The position numbers were made by a program, and so were the translations under genes. 64,000 nt of DNA from Microbacterium candidum (GTDB lineage Bacteria; Actinomycetota; Actinomycetes; Actinomycetales; Microbacteriaceae). Below the pieces are notes generated by a model. That model did no database searches and was not told the origin of the DNA. It worked only from the letters and a program-made list of their open reading frames with translations. Positions 8,198-16,609 of the stretch are shown piece by piece. The first letter of the stretch is position 1. Each line of letters begins with the position of its first letter. The DNA is taken from assembly GCF_030315975.1 (NCBI RefSeq), contig NZ_JASXSZ010000006.1, positions 274,702 to 338,701 on the forward strand, in the 5' to 3' direction.

Positions 8198-9412
8198 GTG
8201 AGCGAGCAGCAGCAGCCGGCCGTCCAGTTCGGCATCTTCTCGGTGAGCGACATCACCCAGAACCCGACCGACGGGCAGACCCCCAGTGAGGCGGAGCGCA
8301 TCCAGGCGACCCTCACGATCGCCAAGCACGCGGAGGAGGTCGGCCTCGACGTCTTCGCGATCGGCGAGCACCACAACCCGCCGTTCTGGTCCTCGTCGCC
8401 GACGACGACCCTCGCCTACATCGCCGCGCAGACCGAGCGCCTCATCCTCTCCACCGCCACGACGCTCATCACGACCAACGACCCGGTGAAGATCGCCGAG
8501 GACTTCGCGATGCTGCAGCACGTGTCGGGAGGCCGCACGGACCTGATGCTCGGCCGCGGCAACACCGGCCCGGTGTACCCGTGGTTCGGCAAGGACATCC
8601 GCCAGGGCCTCCCGCTCGCGATCGAGAACTACGCACTCCTGCACAAGCTGTGGCGTGAGGACGTCGTGGACTGGGAGGGCAAGTTCCGCACTCCGCTGCA
8701 GGGCTTCACCTCGACCCCCCGTCCGCTCGACGATGTGCCCCCGTTCGTGTGGCACGGTTCGATCCGCACGCCGGAGATCGCCGAACAGGCCGCCTACTAC
8801 GGCGACGGCTTCTTCGCGAACAACATCTTCTGGCCGCAGGACCACTTCGCCCGCCTCATCCAGCTCTACCGCCAGCGCTTCGAGCACTACGGTCACGGCA
8901 CCGCCGAGCAGGCGATCGTCGGCATCGGCGGCCAGGTGTTCATGCGCGCCAACTCGCAGGACGCGGTGCGCGAGTTCCGGCCGTACTTCGACAACGCCCC
9001 GGTGTACGGCCACGGCCCGAGCCTCGAGGACTTCAGCGAGATGACGCCGCTCACGGTCGGCTCTCCGCAGCAGGTCATCGACCGCTACGCCGGCATGCGC
9101 GACGCGTTCGGCGACTTCCAGCGCCAGCTGTTCCTGCTCGACCACGCGGGTCTTCCGCTGAAGACGGTGCTCGAGCAGCTCGACATCCTGGGCGGCGAGG
9201 TGGTTCCGGTGCTGCGCAAGGAGCTTGCGAAGAACCGCCCGGCCGAGGTTCCGGACGGCCCGACCCACGCAGCGCTCGTGAAGGCGAAGTACGGGGATGC
9301 CGAGGCCCGGCAGCCGCGGCCCGGTGCGAACCGCGGCGACAACCTCGTCGGCGACCGTCCGTACGCAGACACGCCCGCTCCGCAGGGCTCGGCCTTCGGG
9401 ATCAACCGATGA
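8198..9412 (+). CDS. LLM-class flavin-dependent oxidoreductase
   Basis: Luciferase-like monooxygenase family member of 404 residues that uses reduced flavin. The family features are the TIM-barrel start (VQFGIFSVSDIT), the EHHNPPFW segment, LGRGNTGPVYPWFG and the HGSIRTPEIAEQAAYYGDGFF flavin-binding region. GTG 8198 is preferred because GAAAGGCGAG lies at Shine-Dalgarno distance and the promoter's start site is downstream of the alternative ATG. It overlaps the FMN reductase by four bases, so the pair works as a two-component system in which the reductase supplies reduced flavin. The substrate is unknown. Confidence 0.9.
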   Translation: MSEQQQPAVQFGIFSVSDITQNPTDGQTPSEAERIQATLTIAKHAEEVGLDVFAIGEHHNPPFWSSSPTTTLAYIAAQTERLILSTATTLITTNDPVKIAEDFAMLQHVSGGRTDLMLGRGNTGPVYPWFGKDIRQGLPLAIENYALLHKLWREDVVDWEGKFRTPLQGFTSTPRPLDDVPPFVWHGSIRTPEIAEQAAYYGDGFFANNIFWPQDHFARLIQLYRQRFEHYGHGTAEQAIVGIGGQVFMRANSQDAVREFRPYFDNAPVYGHGPSLEDFSEMTPLTVGSPQQVIDRYAGMRDAFGDFQRQLFLLDHAGLPLKTVLEQLDILGGEVVPVLRKELAKNRPAEVPDGPTHAALVKAKYGDAEARQPRPGANRGDNLVGDRPYADTPAPQGSAFGINR

Positions 9413-10053
9413 GCGGCCGCCGGATCGCCGTCGTCTCGGCGGGGCTGTCGAACCCGTCCTCGACCCGCATGCTCGCCGACCGTCTCGCGGCGGCGACGGT
9501 CGCCCAGCTCGCCGAGCGCGGGGTCGAGGCGGAGGTCGACACGTTCGAGCTGCGCGACCACGCGCACGACATCACGAACAACATGCTGACCGGCTTCGCG
9601 CCGCCGGCGCTCGAGACGATGGTGAACGCGGTCGTCTCCGCCGACGCCATCATCGTGGTCACGCCGATCTTCTCGACGAGCTACTCGGGGCTGTTCAAGT
9701 CGTTCATCGACATCCTCGACCCGGACGCGCTGACCGGGAAGCCGGTGCTCATCGGCGCGAACGCGGGCACGGCTCGCCACTCGCTCGCGATCGACTACGC
9801 CATCCGTCCGCTGTTCGCCTACCTGCACGCGCAGCCGGTCTCCACCGGTGTGTTCGCGGCGTCGGCGGACTGGGGCGGGCACGGCGACGACGTCGCACCG
9901 CTCGCATCGCGCATCGACAAGGGCGCGCGCGAACTCGCCGAGGCGATCGCCGGCCGCGCCGAAGCCGTGTCGACCGACCCGTTCGATCCCGCGAACTATC
10001 TCGGCGAAGGCCGCTCGTTCGGCCACCTGCTCGGCGGACTCGCGGGGGAGTAG
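9409..10053 (+). CDS. CE1759-type NAD(P)H-dependent FMN reductase
   Basis: Flavodoxin-fold FMN reductase of 214 residues. The P-loop-like flavin phosphate site is SAGLSNPSSTRMLAD, followed by VVTPIFSTSYSGLFKSFID, the YSG-LK signature of NADPH-dependent FMN reductases. The whole matches the family placed next to LLM oxidoreductases in Corynebacterium and Microbacterium. ATG 9409 overlaps the preceding stop (ATGA). It probably supplies reduced FMN to the partner monooxygenase. Confidence 0.9.
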   Translation: MSGRRIAVVSAGLSNPSSTRMLADRLAAATVAQLAERGVEAEVDTFELRDHAHDITNNMLTGFAPPALETMVNAVVSADAIIVVTPIFSTSYSGLFKSFIDILDPDALTGKPVLIGANAGTARHSLAIDYAIRPLFAYLHAQPVSTGVFAASADWGGHGDDVAPLASRIDKGARELAEAIAGRAEAVSTDPFDPANYLGEGRSFGHLLGGLAGE

Positions 10054-10089
10054 ATCGTCCTCGCGGCCAGCCGGCCCAGTCCCGCGGGC

Positions 10090-10178
10090 CGTTGAGCGAG
10101 CGAAGCGAGTCGAGACGCGGTGAGCCGATCTCGGATCCTCACTGCGTTTCGTCTCGCTCGTTCCTCACCCGCTCAACG
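10090..10178. repeat. Imperfect inverted repeat, REP-like intergenic element
   Basis: The outer arms CGTTGAGCG (10090-10098) and CGCTCAACG (10170-10178) are perfect complements; inside are further matches (GAGCGAAGCGAGTCGAGACG against CGTTTCGTCTCGCTCG). Elements reading GTTGAGCGAGCGAAGCGAG are a known dispersed intergenic type in this group. It separates convergent genes and can act as a terminator. Confidence 0.75.
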
Positions 10179-10205
10179 ATCCGCGGCGCAGATTCAGACG
10201 TGATG

Positions 10206-10388
10206 TCACCCGCTCTTGCGGCGGAACTCGCGCTTGTGACCGGCGCGGCCCTGCGCGTGGTCGACGGACGAGTGGCCGTCGGCGTGGTCGGCGGTCGGGT
10301 GCGTGGCGGCGTTCTTCTTGTCGAGGGCCTCCTTGAACTTCCGCTTCATGTCCTCGGACGCGCTTGTGGTGTTCTCGTCGGTACTCAT
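10206..10388 (-). CDS. DUF5302 domain protein
   Basis: Small, very hydrophilic 60-residue protein of the actinobacterial DUF5302 family. It shows the conserved MKRKFKEALDKK helix at residues 14-25 and a basic C-terminus (KREFRRKSG). Function unknown; the charge and His/Asp-rich middle suggest a disordered protein. It lies 32 bases downstream of the secreted protein gene on the same strand and may share its transcript. Confidence 0.85.
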   Translation of the reverse strand: MSTDENTTSASEDMKRKFKEALDKKNAATHPTADHADGHSSVDHAQGRAGHKREFRRKSG

Positions 10389-10420
10389 CCCGCCACGCTA
10401 CCCGCGTCGCGAGCGGAGCC

Positions 10421-11620
10421 TCAATACCAGTGCGGGTAGACGCTCATCTCGTGACCCCATGCGCCGCACGGTGTGCCGTATCGGCTCGAGATGTATGCCA
10501 GGCCCCAGTCGATCTGGGTGTTCCCGTTCGTGCGCCAGTCGGGTCCGGCCGTCGCCATCTTGTCTGCGGGGAGGGACTGCGGGATGCCGTACGCCAGGCT
10601 CGACGGATTGAGGGCGTCCGCACGCCACCCGGACTCCATGTTCCAGAGATTCAGCAGGCACTGGAACTGCGCGTCACCCCACCCGTAATAGTGGATCGCG
10701 CCGCGCGCGTACGCCTGAGCGGCCGCAGGGTCCACGACCACTCCGCCGCTCGTGAGGTAGGCGCGCGATGAGCTCCCCGATCCGGCTCTGCGAGCCGCGG
10801 CCTCCTTCGCCGCCTCGACGGCGGCGAGCTGCGCGCGCACCTGCACGCCGAGCTCATAGCGACGCTGGACATCGGCCGTCGTCCCGCGGAGGACCGCGAG
10901 CTGAGCGAGCGCCGTCGCCTCGTGCGCGGAGGCATCCGCCACGGCCGCCTGCTCGGCCTGGTCCGCGGCCTTCGCGGCATCCGCGGCGGCTTGCGCGACA
11001 TCCGCGAGCTGCTTACGCGCCGCCGCCGCACGCACCGCCTGATCGCGGAGGGATGCGGCGACTCCGGCGGCCGTCACGGCCTTCGTCGACAGCGCCTGCC
11101 ACACCTGGCCGATCTGCTCCGCCGTGCTCAAGCGGTCGAGGAGGCCCGTAGGGTCCGAGGAGAGCGCGATCTGCAGGGACACGGTGTCGGCCGATGCATC
11201 CCGGTACCGCCACGAGGCGACCCGCCCGAGGGCGTCGTGCGCGGTGCGCGCGTCGGCCTCCGCAGCGCCTGCCTGGGCAGCCAGCGCATTCTGGCGATCG
11301 GTCGCCGCGGCGAGGTCCGACTGGGCCTTCTCCGAGGCTGCGGCCGCGTTCAGGGCGTTCTGCGCGGCGACCGCGGCGGCGGCCTGCGCCGTCTGCAGCG
11401 CGGCGGCGACCGTCTGCGCCTCGGCCTGCTTCGCCGCCTCGTTCCGCATCGCGGCCTGGACGTCGGACCAGGACGGATACTGGTCGGCGGACGATGCCTG
11501 AGCGGGCCCCACAGGGGAGACGGATGCCGTGACGACGAACGCCGCTGCGGCGAGGGTCGCGGCGATCGGGCTCAGGCGGGCGGCTGAGGCGCGCCCGCGC
11601 GTGGTGCACGAGTGGCGCAT
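10421..11620 (-). CDS. Secreted coiled-coil protein with C-terminal lytic-transglycosylase-like domain
   Basis: Exported protein of 399 residues. A cleavable signal peptide (residues about 1-43, ending PAQA-SS) is followed by a long Ala/Gln/Glu-rich coiled coil (about 50-290). The C-terminal segment (about 305-399) is an aggregation-promoting-factor/Rpf-type fold: HYYGWGDAQFQCLLNLWNMESGW, then AYGIPQSLPADKM and the closing GTPCGAWGHE. Such domains cleave or bind peptidoglycan; Glu in NMESGW is the candidate catalytic residue. The coiled coil resembles cell-division NlpC/EnvC-type hydrolase regulators. The exact reaction is inferred. Confidence 0.82.
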   Translation of the reverse strand: MRHSCTTRGRASAARLSPIAATLAAAAFVVTASVSPVGPAQASSADQYPSWSDVQAAMRNEAAKQAEAQTVAAALQTAQAAAAVAAQNALNAAAASEKAQSDLAAATDRQNALAAQAGAAEADARTAHDALGRVASWRYRDASADTVSLQIALSSDPTGLLDRLSTAEQIGQVWQALSTKAVTAAGVAASLRDQAVRAAAARKQLADVAQAAADAAKAADQAEQAAVADASAHEATALAQLAVLRGTTADVQRRYELGVQVRAQLAAVEAAKEAAARRAGSGSSSRAYLTSGGVVVDPAAAQAYARGAIHYYGWGDAQFQCLLNLWNMESGWRADALNPSSLAYGIPQSLPADKMATAGPDWRTNGNTQIDWGLAYISSRYGTPCGAWGHEMSVYPHWY

Positions 11621-11709
11621 GTGACAAGGGTAGCCATCGACCGCCCGCTCCGTAACCCCGCCCGAGAATGCCGGACCCTGCCGGAATATGGCTGATCAGG
11701 GCCGCACTG

Positions 11710-11733
11710 GTAGAGTCTGGAAGGTTGCCCTTG
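11710..11733 (+). promoter_or_regulatory. Probable pnp promoter/start region
   Basis: The -10-like TAGAGT (11711-11716) and the following AGGTTGCCCTTG closely match the string before rpsO (2448-2470), with one base difference in spacing. It is placed about 105 bases before the pnp start. Assignment is by this similarity and position. Confidence 0.5.
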
Positions 11734-11787
11734 CGGCATCCGTTCGCACATGCTCGCCCGTCACACGGACGGCGCGAGCTTAAATTA

Positions 11788-11814
11788 GGCCCTCCCCGGG
11801 CAGGGGAAGGGTCC
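11788..11814 (+). promoter_or_regulatory. Hairpin in the pnp 5' leader
   Basis: CCCTCCCC pairs with GGGGAAGGG around a GGGCA loop (one bulged A), extended by outer G-C pairs. It ends 22 bases before the TTG start of pnp. pnp leaders in other bacteria carry RNase III-cut hairpins through which PNPase represses itself; whether this one does is inference. Confidence 0.5.
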
Positions 11815-11836
11815 AAAGAGGAAAGAGAGGGACCTC

Positions 11837-14104
11837 TTGGAAGGTCCGGAAATCACCGCAGCCGAAGCCGTCCTCGACAATGGACGCTTCGGAACCCGCA
11901 CCGTCCGGTTCGAGACCGGACGCCTCGCCCAGCAGGCTCAGGGCGCCGTCGCGGCATACCTCGACGAGGAGACCATGCTCCTGTCGGCCACGAGCGCGAG
12001 CAAGTCGCCGCGCGAGGGCTTCGACTTCTTCCCCCTGACCGTCGATGTCGAAGAGCGTTCGTACGCCGCCGGCAAGATCCCCGGCTCGTTCTTCCGTCGT
12101 GAGGGCCGCCCCTCGACCGAGGCGATCCTCGTCTGCCGTCTCATCGACCGCCCGCTGCGCCCGTCGTTCGTCGACGGCCTGCGCAATGAGGTGCAGATCG
12201 TCATCACCGTCCTGTCGATCGCTCCGGGCGAGTTCTACGACGCCCTCGCGATCAACGCCGCGTCGGCGTCGACCCAGATCTCGGGTCTGCCGTTCTCCGG
12301 CCCGATCGCCGGTGTGCGCCTCGCGCTCATCCCGGGCCACGGTGAGCACGCCGACCAGTGGGTCGCCTTCCCGAACGCCAAGCTCCTCGAGGAGGCCGTC
12401 TTCGACCTCGTCGTCGCGGGCCGCGTCGTCGTCGACAAGGACGGCAAGGAAGACGTCGCGATCATGATGGTCGAGGCCGAGGCCACGGAAGGCAGCTGGA
12501 ACCTCATCAAGGCCGGCGCCACCAAGCCGAGCGAAGAGGTCGTCGCGCAGGGCCTCGAGGCCGCGAAGCCGTTCCTCAAGCAGCTCGTCGCCGCACAGAC
12601 CGTCATGGCGAACACGGCGGCCAAGGAGATCCAGCCCTACCCGGTCTTCCCGCCGTACAGCGACGAGGTCTACTCGTTCGTCGAGGCGCGCGCGCTCGAA
12701 GACCTCAAGGGCGTCTACCAGATCGCCGACAAGATCGAGCGTCAGAACGCGGATGACGCGGTCAAGGACCGCGTCAAGGGCGAGCTGCTCGCGGCCGTCG
12801 AGGCGGGGGAGCTCCCGGCCGTCGCGACCACCGAGTTCTCCGGCGCGTACAAGTCGGTCACGAAGAAGATCGTCCGCGGCCGCATCCTCACCGACGGCGT
12901 CCGCATCGACGGTCGGGGCCTCGCCGACATCCGTCCGCTCGACGCGGAGGTGCAGGTCATCCCGCGCGTCCACGGTTCGGCGATCTTCCAGCGCGGCGAG
13001 ACGCAGATCCTCGGCGTCACCACGCTGAACATGCTCAAGATGGAGCAGCAGATCGACTCGCTGTCGCCCGTCACGCACAAGCGCTACCTGCACCACTACA
13101 ACTTCCCGCCCTACTCGACCGGTGAAACCGGCCGTGTCGGCAGCCCGAAGCGTCGCGAGATCGGGCACGGCTTCCTCGCCGAGCGCGCGCTCGTGCCGGT
13201 GCTGCCCGGTCGCGAGGAGTTCCCGTACGCGATCCGTCAGGTGTCCGAGGCTCTCGGCTCCAACGGCTCGACGTCGATGGGCTCGGTGTGCGCCTCGACC
13301 CTGTCGCTGCTGAACGCGGGTGTGCCGCTGCGCGCCCCCGTCGCGGGCATCGCGATGGGCCTCGTGTCCGACGAGGTCGACGGCCAGACCCGCTACGCGG
13401 CGCTGACCGACATCCTCGGCGCCGAGGACGCCCTCGGCGACATGGACTTCAAGGTCGCGGGCACGAGCGAGTTCGTCACGGCGATCCAGCTCGACACGAA
13501 GCTCGACGGCATCCCGTCGTCGGTGCTGTCGGCTGCGCTCCAGCAGGCCCACGATGCGCGCCTCACGATCCTCGGCGTCCTGAACGCCGCGATCGACACG
13601 CCGGACGAGATGGCGCCGACCGCGCCGCGAGTCATCAGCGTGCAGATCCCGGTCGACAAGATCGGCGAGCTCATCGGCCCCAAGGGCAAGACGATCAACG
13701 CGATCCAGGACGAGACCGGCGCCGAGATCTCCATCGAGGAGGACGGCACCGTCTACATCGGCGCGACCGACGGCCCCTCGGCCGAGGCCGCCCGCGCCCA
13801 GGTGAACGCGATCGCCAACCCCCACAACCCGGAGGTCGGCGAGCAGTTCCTCGGCACGGTCGTCAAGATCGCGACGTTCGGCGCGTTCGTCTCGCTGCTC
13901 CCGGGCAAGGACGGCCTGCTGCACGTCAGCGAGGTCCGCAAGCTCGCCGGCGGCAAGCGCGTCGAGAACGTCGAGGACGTCCTCTCCGTCGGCCAGAAGC
14001 TGCTCGTGCGCATCACCAAGGTGGACGACCGCGGCAAGCTGTCGCTCGAGCCGGTGCTCGAGGAGACCGCCGAGGCTCCGGCCGAGGTCGCTGTCGAGGC
14101 CTGA
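11837..14104 (+). CDS. pnp: Polyribonucleotide nucleotidyltransferase (PNPase/GPSI)
   Basis: Phosphorolytic 3'-5' exoribonuclease of 755 residues, a core RNA-decay enzyme. Two RNase PH domains are seen; the second holds the catalytic site (GSNGSTSMGSVCASTLS and the GDMDFKVAGT Asp motif). They are followed by a KH domain (GPKGKTINAIQDETGA) and an S1 domain (GTVVKIATFGAFVSLLPG...). Length is normal for actinobacterial GPSI. The start is TTG 11837, preceded by GAAAGAGAGG; no ATG fits. It stands alone, followed by a strong terminator. Confidence 0.97.
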   Translation: MEGPEITAAEAVLDNGRFGTRTVRFETGRLAQQAQGAVAAYLDEETMLLSATSASKSPREGFDFFPLTVDVEERSYAAGKIPGSFFRREGRPSTEAILVCRLIDRPLRPSFVDGLRNEVQIVITVLSIAPGEFYDALAINAASASTQISGLPFSGPIAGVRLALIPGHGEHADQWVAFPNAKLLEEAVFDLVVAGRVVVDKDGKEDVAIMMVEAEATEGSWNLIKAGATKPSEEVVAQGLEAAKPFLKQLVAAQTVMANTAAKEIQPYPVFPPYSDEVYSFVEARALEDLKGVYQIADKIERQNADDAVKDRVKGELLAAVEAGELPAVATTEFSGAYKSVTKKIVRGRILTDGVRIDGRGLADIRPLDAEVQVIPRVHGSAIFQRGETQILGVTTLNMLKMEQQIDSLSPVTHKRYLHHYNFPPYSTGETGRVGSPKRREIGHGFLAERALVPVLPGREEFPYAIRQVSEALGSNGSTSMGSVCASTLSLLNAGVPLRAPVAGIAMGLVSDEVDGQTRYAALTDILGAEDALGDMDFKVAGTSEFVTAIQLDTKLDGIPSSVLSAALQQAHDARLTILGVLNAAIDTPDEMAPTAPRVISVQIPVDKIGELIGPKGKTINAIQDETGAEISIEEDGTVYIGATDGPSAEAARAQVNAIANPHNPEVGEQFLGTVVKIATFGAFVSLLPGKDGLLHVSEVRKLAGGKRVENVEDVLSVGQKLLVRITKVDDRGKLSLEPVLEETAEAPAEVAVEA

Positions 14105-14118
14105 TCCGTATCACGGAC

Positions 14119-14158
14119 CCGCGCCCGTCCTCTTCCTTCGTGAAGAGGGCGGGCGCGG
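14119..14158 (+). terminator. Rho-independent terminator after pnp
   Basis: CCGCGCCCG (14119-14127) pairs with CGGGCGCGG (14150-14158), and the inner CCTCTTC pairs with GAAGAGG around a short CTTCGT loop. This strong GC hairpin begins 14 bases after the pnp stop. The following tract is only moderately T-rich. Confidence 0.85.
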
Positions 14159-14338
14159 TGCATTTGTCCCCCGAAAGGAGGACGAATGCGCGCAACAAGG
14201 CCGATTCGTGACATAAGCGTTATCGAAAGTTCACCTTTTGTACGTCACAGAGTCCGAATCGGTTCGAGTGCTGCTTTACCCTCTAAGTAGCGCCGGGGGG
14301 CGCGATATATCGCACGGTGAGGCCGTGAGGGGGGTGTC

Positions 14339-15409
14339 ATGAGTATCTTCGGTGTCGGTTCTGCCGGATCGTCTCGTGCGTCTCGCACGGTCGTCGAGAC
14401 CCCTGTGCTCGGCTCTTCGACCGCGGCTTCTCCGGTTCTGCCGATGCATCCGTCGGCCCCGATCCCTGTCGTCGGCCCCGCGATCGGGTCGAAGATCCGC
14501 GTTCCGCTCGGCGAGACCGGCATCCAGATCTTCCCGCTCATGCTGGGCGCGGCCGAGTTCGGCTGGAACGTCGACCTCGAGTCGAGCCACGACATCATCG
14601 ACCGCTATGTGGAGCTCGGCGGCAACGTCATCCACACCGCGGACAGCTATTCCGGCGGTCGCAGCGAGCACATCGTCGGGCAGTGGCTGGCTTCACGCGG
14701 GCTGCGTGACGAGGTCGTGCTGGCCGCCCGGGTCGGCGGGCACCCCGACAACCCGGGCATCGGGCCGGTCAATCTCGTGCGCGCCGTCGAAGCGTCGCTC
14801 GGGCGCCTGCGCACCGATCGCATCGACGTGCTGTACCTGGATGCGACGGGCGGACGCTCCGCGCTGGAGGACACGCTCGCCACGGCGGAGTGGCTCGTGG
14901 ACGCCGGAAAGGTCCGCGCCGTCGGCGCCTACGGCTTCACCGCCGCAGATCTCGTGGAGGCCCGCATCCTCTCGTCGGCGGGCTTCCCGCGGATCACGGT
15001 CCTCGATGTGCCCTTCAACATCCTGCGTCGCCAGGACTACGACGACGACCTGCGACTCGTCGCGGGCGCGCAGAGCATCGCGGTGACGCCGTCGCACGCC
15101 CTCGAGCACGGGTTCCTCGCCGGCGAGCACCGCTCCCGCGGCCGGCTGCCGTTCGGGCCGCGCGGGCAGCAGATCGCCGCCAGCCTCAATCGCCGCGGGC
15201 AGCGCGTGCTGCGTGCGCTCGACGGGATCGGCGCCGAGCTCGGAGTGTCCGACAGTGCGGTCGCCGTGGCCTGGCTCCTGGGGCAGCGCACGGTCGCAGC
15301 CCCCATCGTGAACGCCTTCACCGAGCGGCACGTGTTCGAGATCATGCAGGGCGCGGGCGTTCGGCTGAGCCGTTCGCAGCTCGCGGAGATCGCGCGCGCG
15401 ACTGCTTGA
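14339..15409 (+). CDS. Aldo/keto reductase family protein
   Basis: Oxidoreductase-like TIM barrel of 356 residues. After a Ser/Ala/Pro-rich leader of about 50 residues the AKR domain begins (VPLGETGIQIFPLMLGAAEFGW). It includes the catalytic-tyrosine region (VIHTADSYSGGRSEHIVGQWL) and the usual GASL-like RLRTDRIDVLYLDATG strand, where the family's catalytic His (xxH) is replaced by DAT. The C-terminus (SDSAVAVAWLLGQRTVAAPIVNAFT) is the NADPH 2'-phosphate site. The missing His in the LYLDATG strand is odd and may lower reductase activity. Monocistronic. Confidence 0.85.
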   Translation: MSIFGVGSAGSSRASRTVVETPVLGSSTAASPVLPMHPSAPIPVVGPAIGSKIRVPLGETGIQIFPLMLGAAEFGWNVDLESSHDIIDRYVELGGNVIHTADSYSGGRSEHIVGQWLASRGLRDEVVLAARVGGHPDNPGIGPVNLVRAVEASLGRLRTDRIDVLYLDATGGRSALEDTLATAEWLVDAGKVRAVGAYGFTAADLVEARILSSAGFPRITVLDVPFNILRRQDYDDDLRLVAGAQSIAVTPSHALEHGFLAGEHRSRGRLPFGPRGQQIAASLNRRGQRVLRALDGIGAELGVSDSAVAVAWLLGQRTVAAPIVNAFTERHVFEIMQGAGVRLSRSQLAEIARATA

Positions 15410-15503
15410 GACCCTTTATCCAGACTCCTGACGTAGGCTGGAACGAGTGCCCGGCGATAGGCGGCTGCGGCACTCCCACCCCCCCCCGATGAAGTGAGCT
15501 GGC

Positions 15504-16106
15504 GTGACGCATTACCTGTACCTCGTGCGCCATGGCGAGCATCAGCACGCAGAGCATGGGCTGGCCGACGGCCCCCTGTCGCCGCGCGGCCGTCGTCAGG
15601 CGGCGGCCCTGGCCGACCGGCTCTCCGGCGTGCCGCTGAGCGCCGTGTGGCATTCCCCTCTCGAACGGGCTGCGGAGACTGCGCGAGCGGTCGCCGACCG
15701 GTTGCCGTCCGTCTCGCCGGAGCCGACGGCGCTCCTGTTCGACTGCGTGCCGACGGGCATGACCCCCGACACGCCCGCGGCTTTCGAGTCGTACTTCGGC
15801 AGCGTGACGGAGGACGAGATCGAGGCCGGTTCCGCGCAGATGGCGGATGCGGTCGCCGAGTTCCTCGTGCGCAAGAGCGGTGACGTGCATGAGCTGCTGA
15901 TCACGCACAACACAGTTATCGCCTGGTTCGTGCGCGAGGCGATGGAGATGCCCGATTGGCGGTGGCTGACGCTCAATCAGGCGCATTGCGGCTTGACCGT
16001 CCTGGCGCAGCGCAATGGCCGCCCGTGGAGCCTCGTCACGCACAACGACCTCGGACACCTGCCGTTCGAGCTGCGTACCGGCCTCCCCGAGCTCCCGCCC
16101 GTCTGA
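15504..16106 (+). CDS. Histidine phosphatase family protein
   Basis: Phosphatase or phosphoglycerate-mutase-like enzyme of 200 residues. The phospho-acceptor motif LVRHGE puts the catalytic His at residue 10; the second conserved His lies in LLITHNTVIAWFV, and the substrate-binding Arg/Glu are in SPLERAAETA. GTG 15504 is the start. Substrate unknown. It is convergent with the next gene, with only 4 bases between stops. Confidence 0.88.
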   Translation: MTHYLYLVRHGEHQHAEHGLADGPLSPRGRRQAAALADRLSGVPLSAVWHSPLERAAETARAVADRLPSVSPEPTALLFDCVPTGMTPDTPAAFESYFGSVTEDEIEAGSAQMADAVAEFLVRKSGDVHELLITHNTVIAWFVREAMEMPDWRWLTLNQAHCGLTVLAQRNGRPWSLVTHNDLGHLPFELRTGLPELPPV

Positions 16107-16110
16107 GCGC

Positions 16111-16587
16111 TCAGGCGAGGAGCTTCGAGTACCAGCGGGTGGCGTTCGGGTTCTCGTTGAAGCGCGGGATCTCGACGAAGCCCGACGTGCGATAGAGGCC
16201 GGCCGCCGCCTCCAGCGAGTGGTGTGTGTCGAGGACGAGCTCCGCCGCACCGAAGGCGCGGGCGCGCTCTTCGAGGCCGTCGAGAAGCAGGCGGCCCCAG
16301 CCGCGGCCGCGCGTCTCCAGACGCAGATACACATGCTTGACCTCGTACCGGACCCCGGCATCGCCGTCCGGGATGCGGCGGATGCCGCCGCATCCCACCG
16401 GCTCGCCCTCGTCGTCGAGGACCACGACGAAGACGCCTGCGGGGGGCGTGAAGACGGCCGGATCGGGGAATGTGACGGTGTAGACGACCTTCTGATGCGC
16501 GAACCCGATCTCACGGGACTGGAAGTACTCGGCGAGCAGCTCGTGCGCCACCGGGTCGTCGACGGGGGATTCGCGCAGGGACACCAC
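16111..16587 (-). CDS. GNAT family N-acetyltransferase
   Basis: Acetyltransferase-like protein of 158 residues with a complete GNAT core: GVFVVVLDDEGEPVGCGGIRRI (beta strands), then KHVYLRLETRGRGWGRLLLDGLEERA (acetyl-CoA loop RGRGWGR) and LDTHHSLEAAAGLYRTSGFVEI. Substrate unknown. It lies between the phosphatase and dapB, divergent from dapB with 22 bases between the two starts, so the two promoters must overlap. Confidence 0.87.
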   Translation of the reverse strand: MVSLRESPVDDPVAHELLAEYFQSREIGFAHQKVVYTVTFPDPAVFTPPAGVFVVVLDDEGEPVGCGGIRRIPDGDAGVRYEVKHVYLRLETRGRGWGRLLLDGLEERARAFGAAELVLDTHHSLEAAAGLYRTSGFVEIPRFNENPNATRWYSKLLA

Positions 16588-16609
16588 GCACTCACTTTAG
16601 GCTGGATGC

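Noticed and set aside
11780..13924. Long minus-strand open frame opposite pnp
   Set aside because: An Arg/Asp/Leu-rich antisense shadow of a highly expressed high-GC gene, with no family resemblance.
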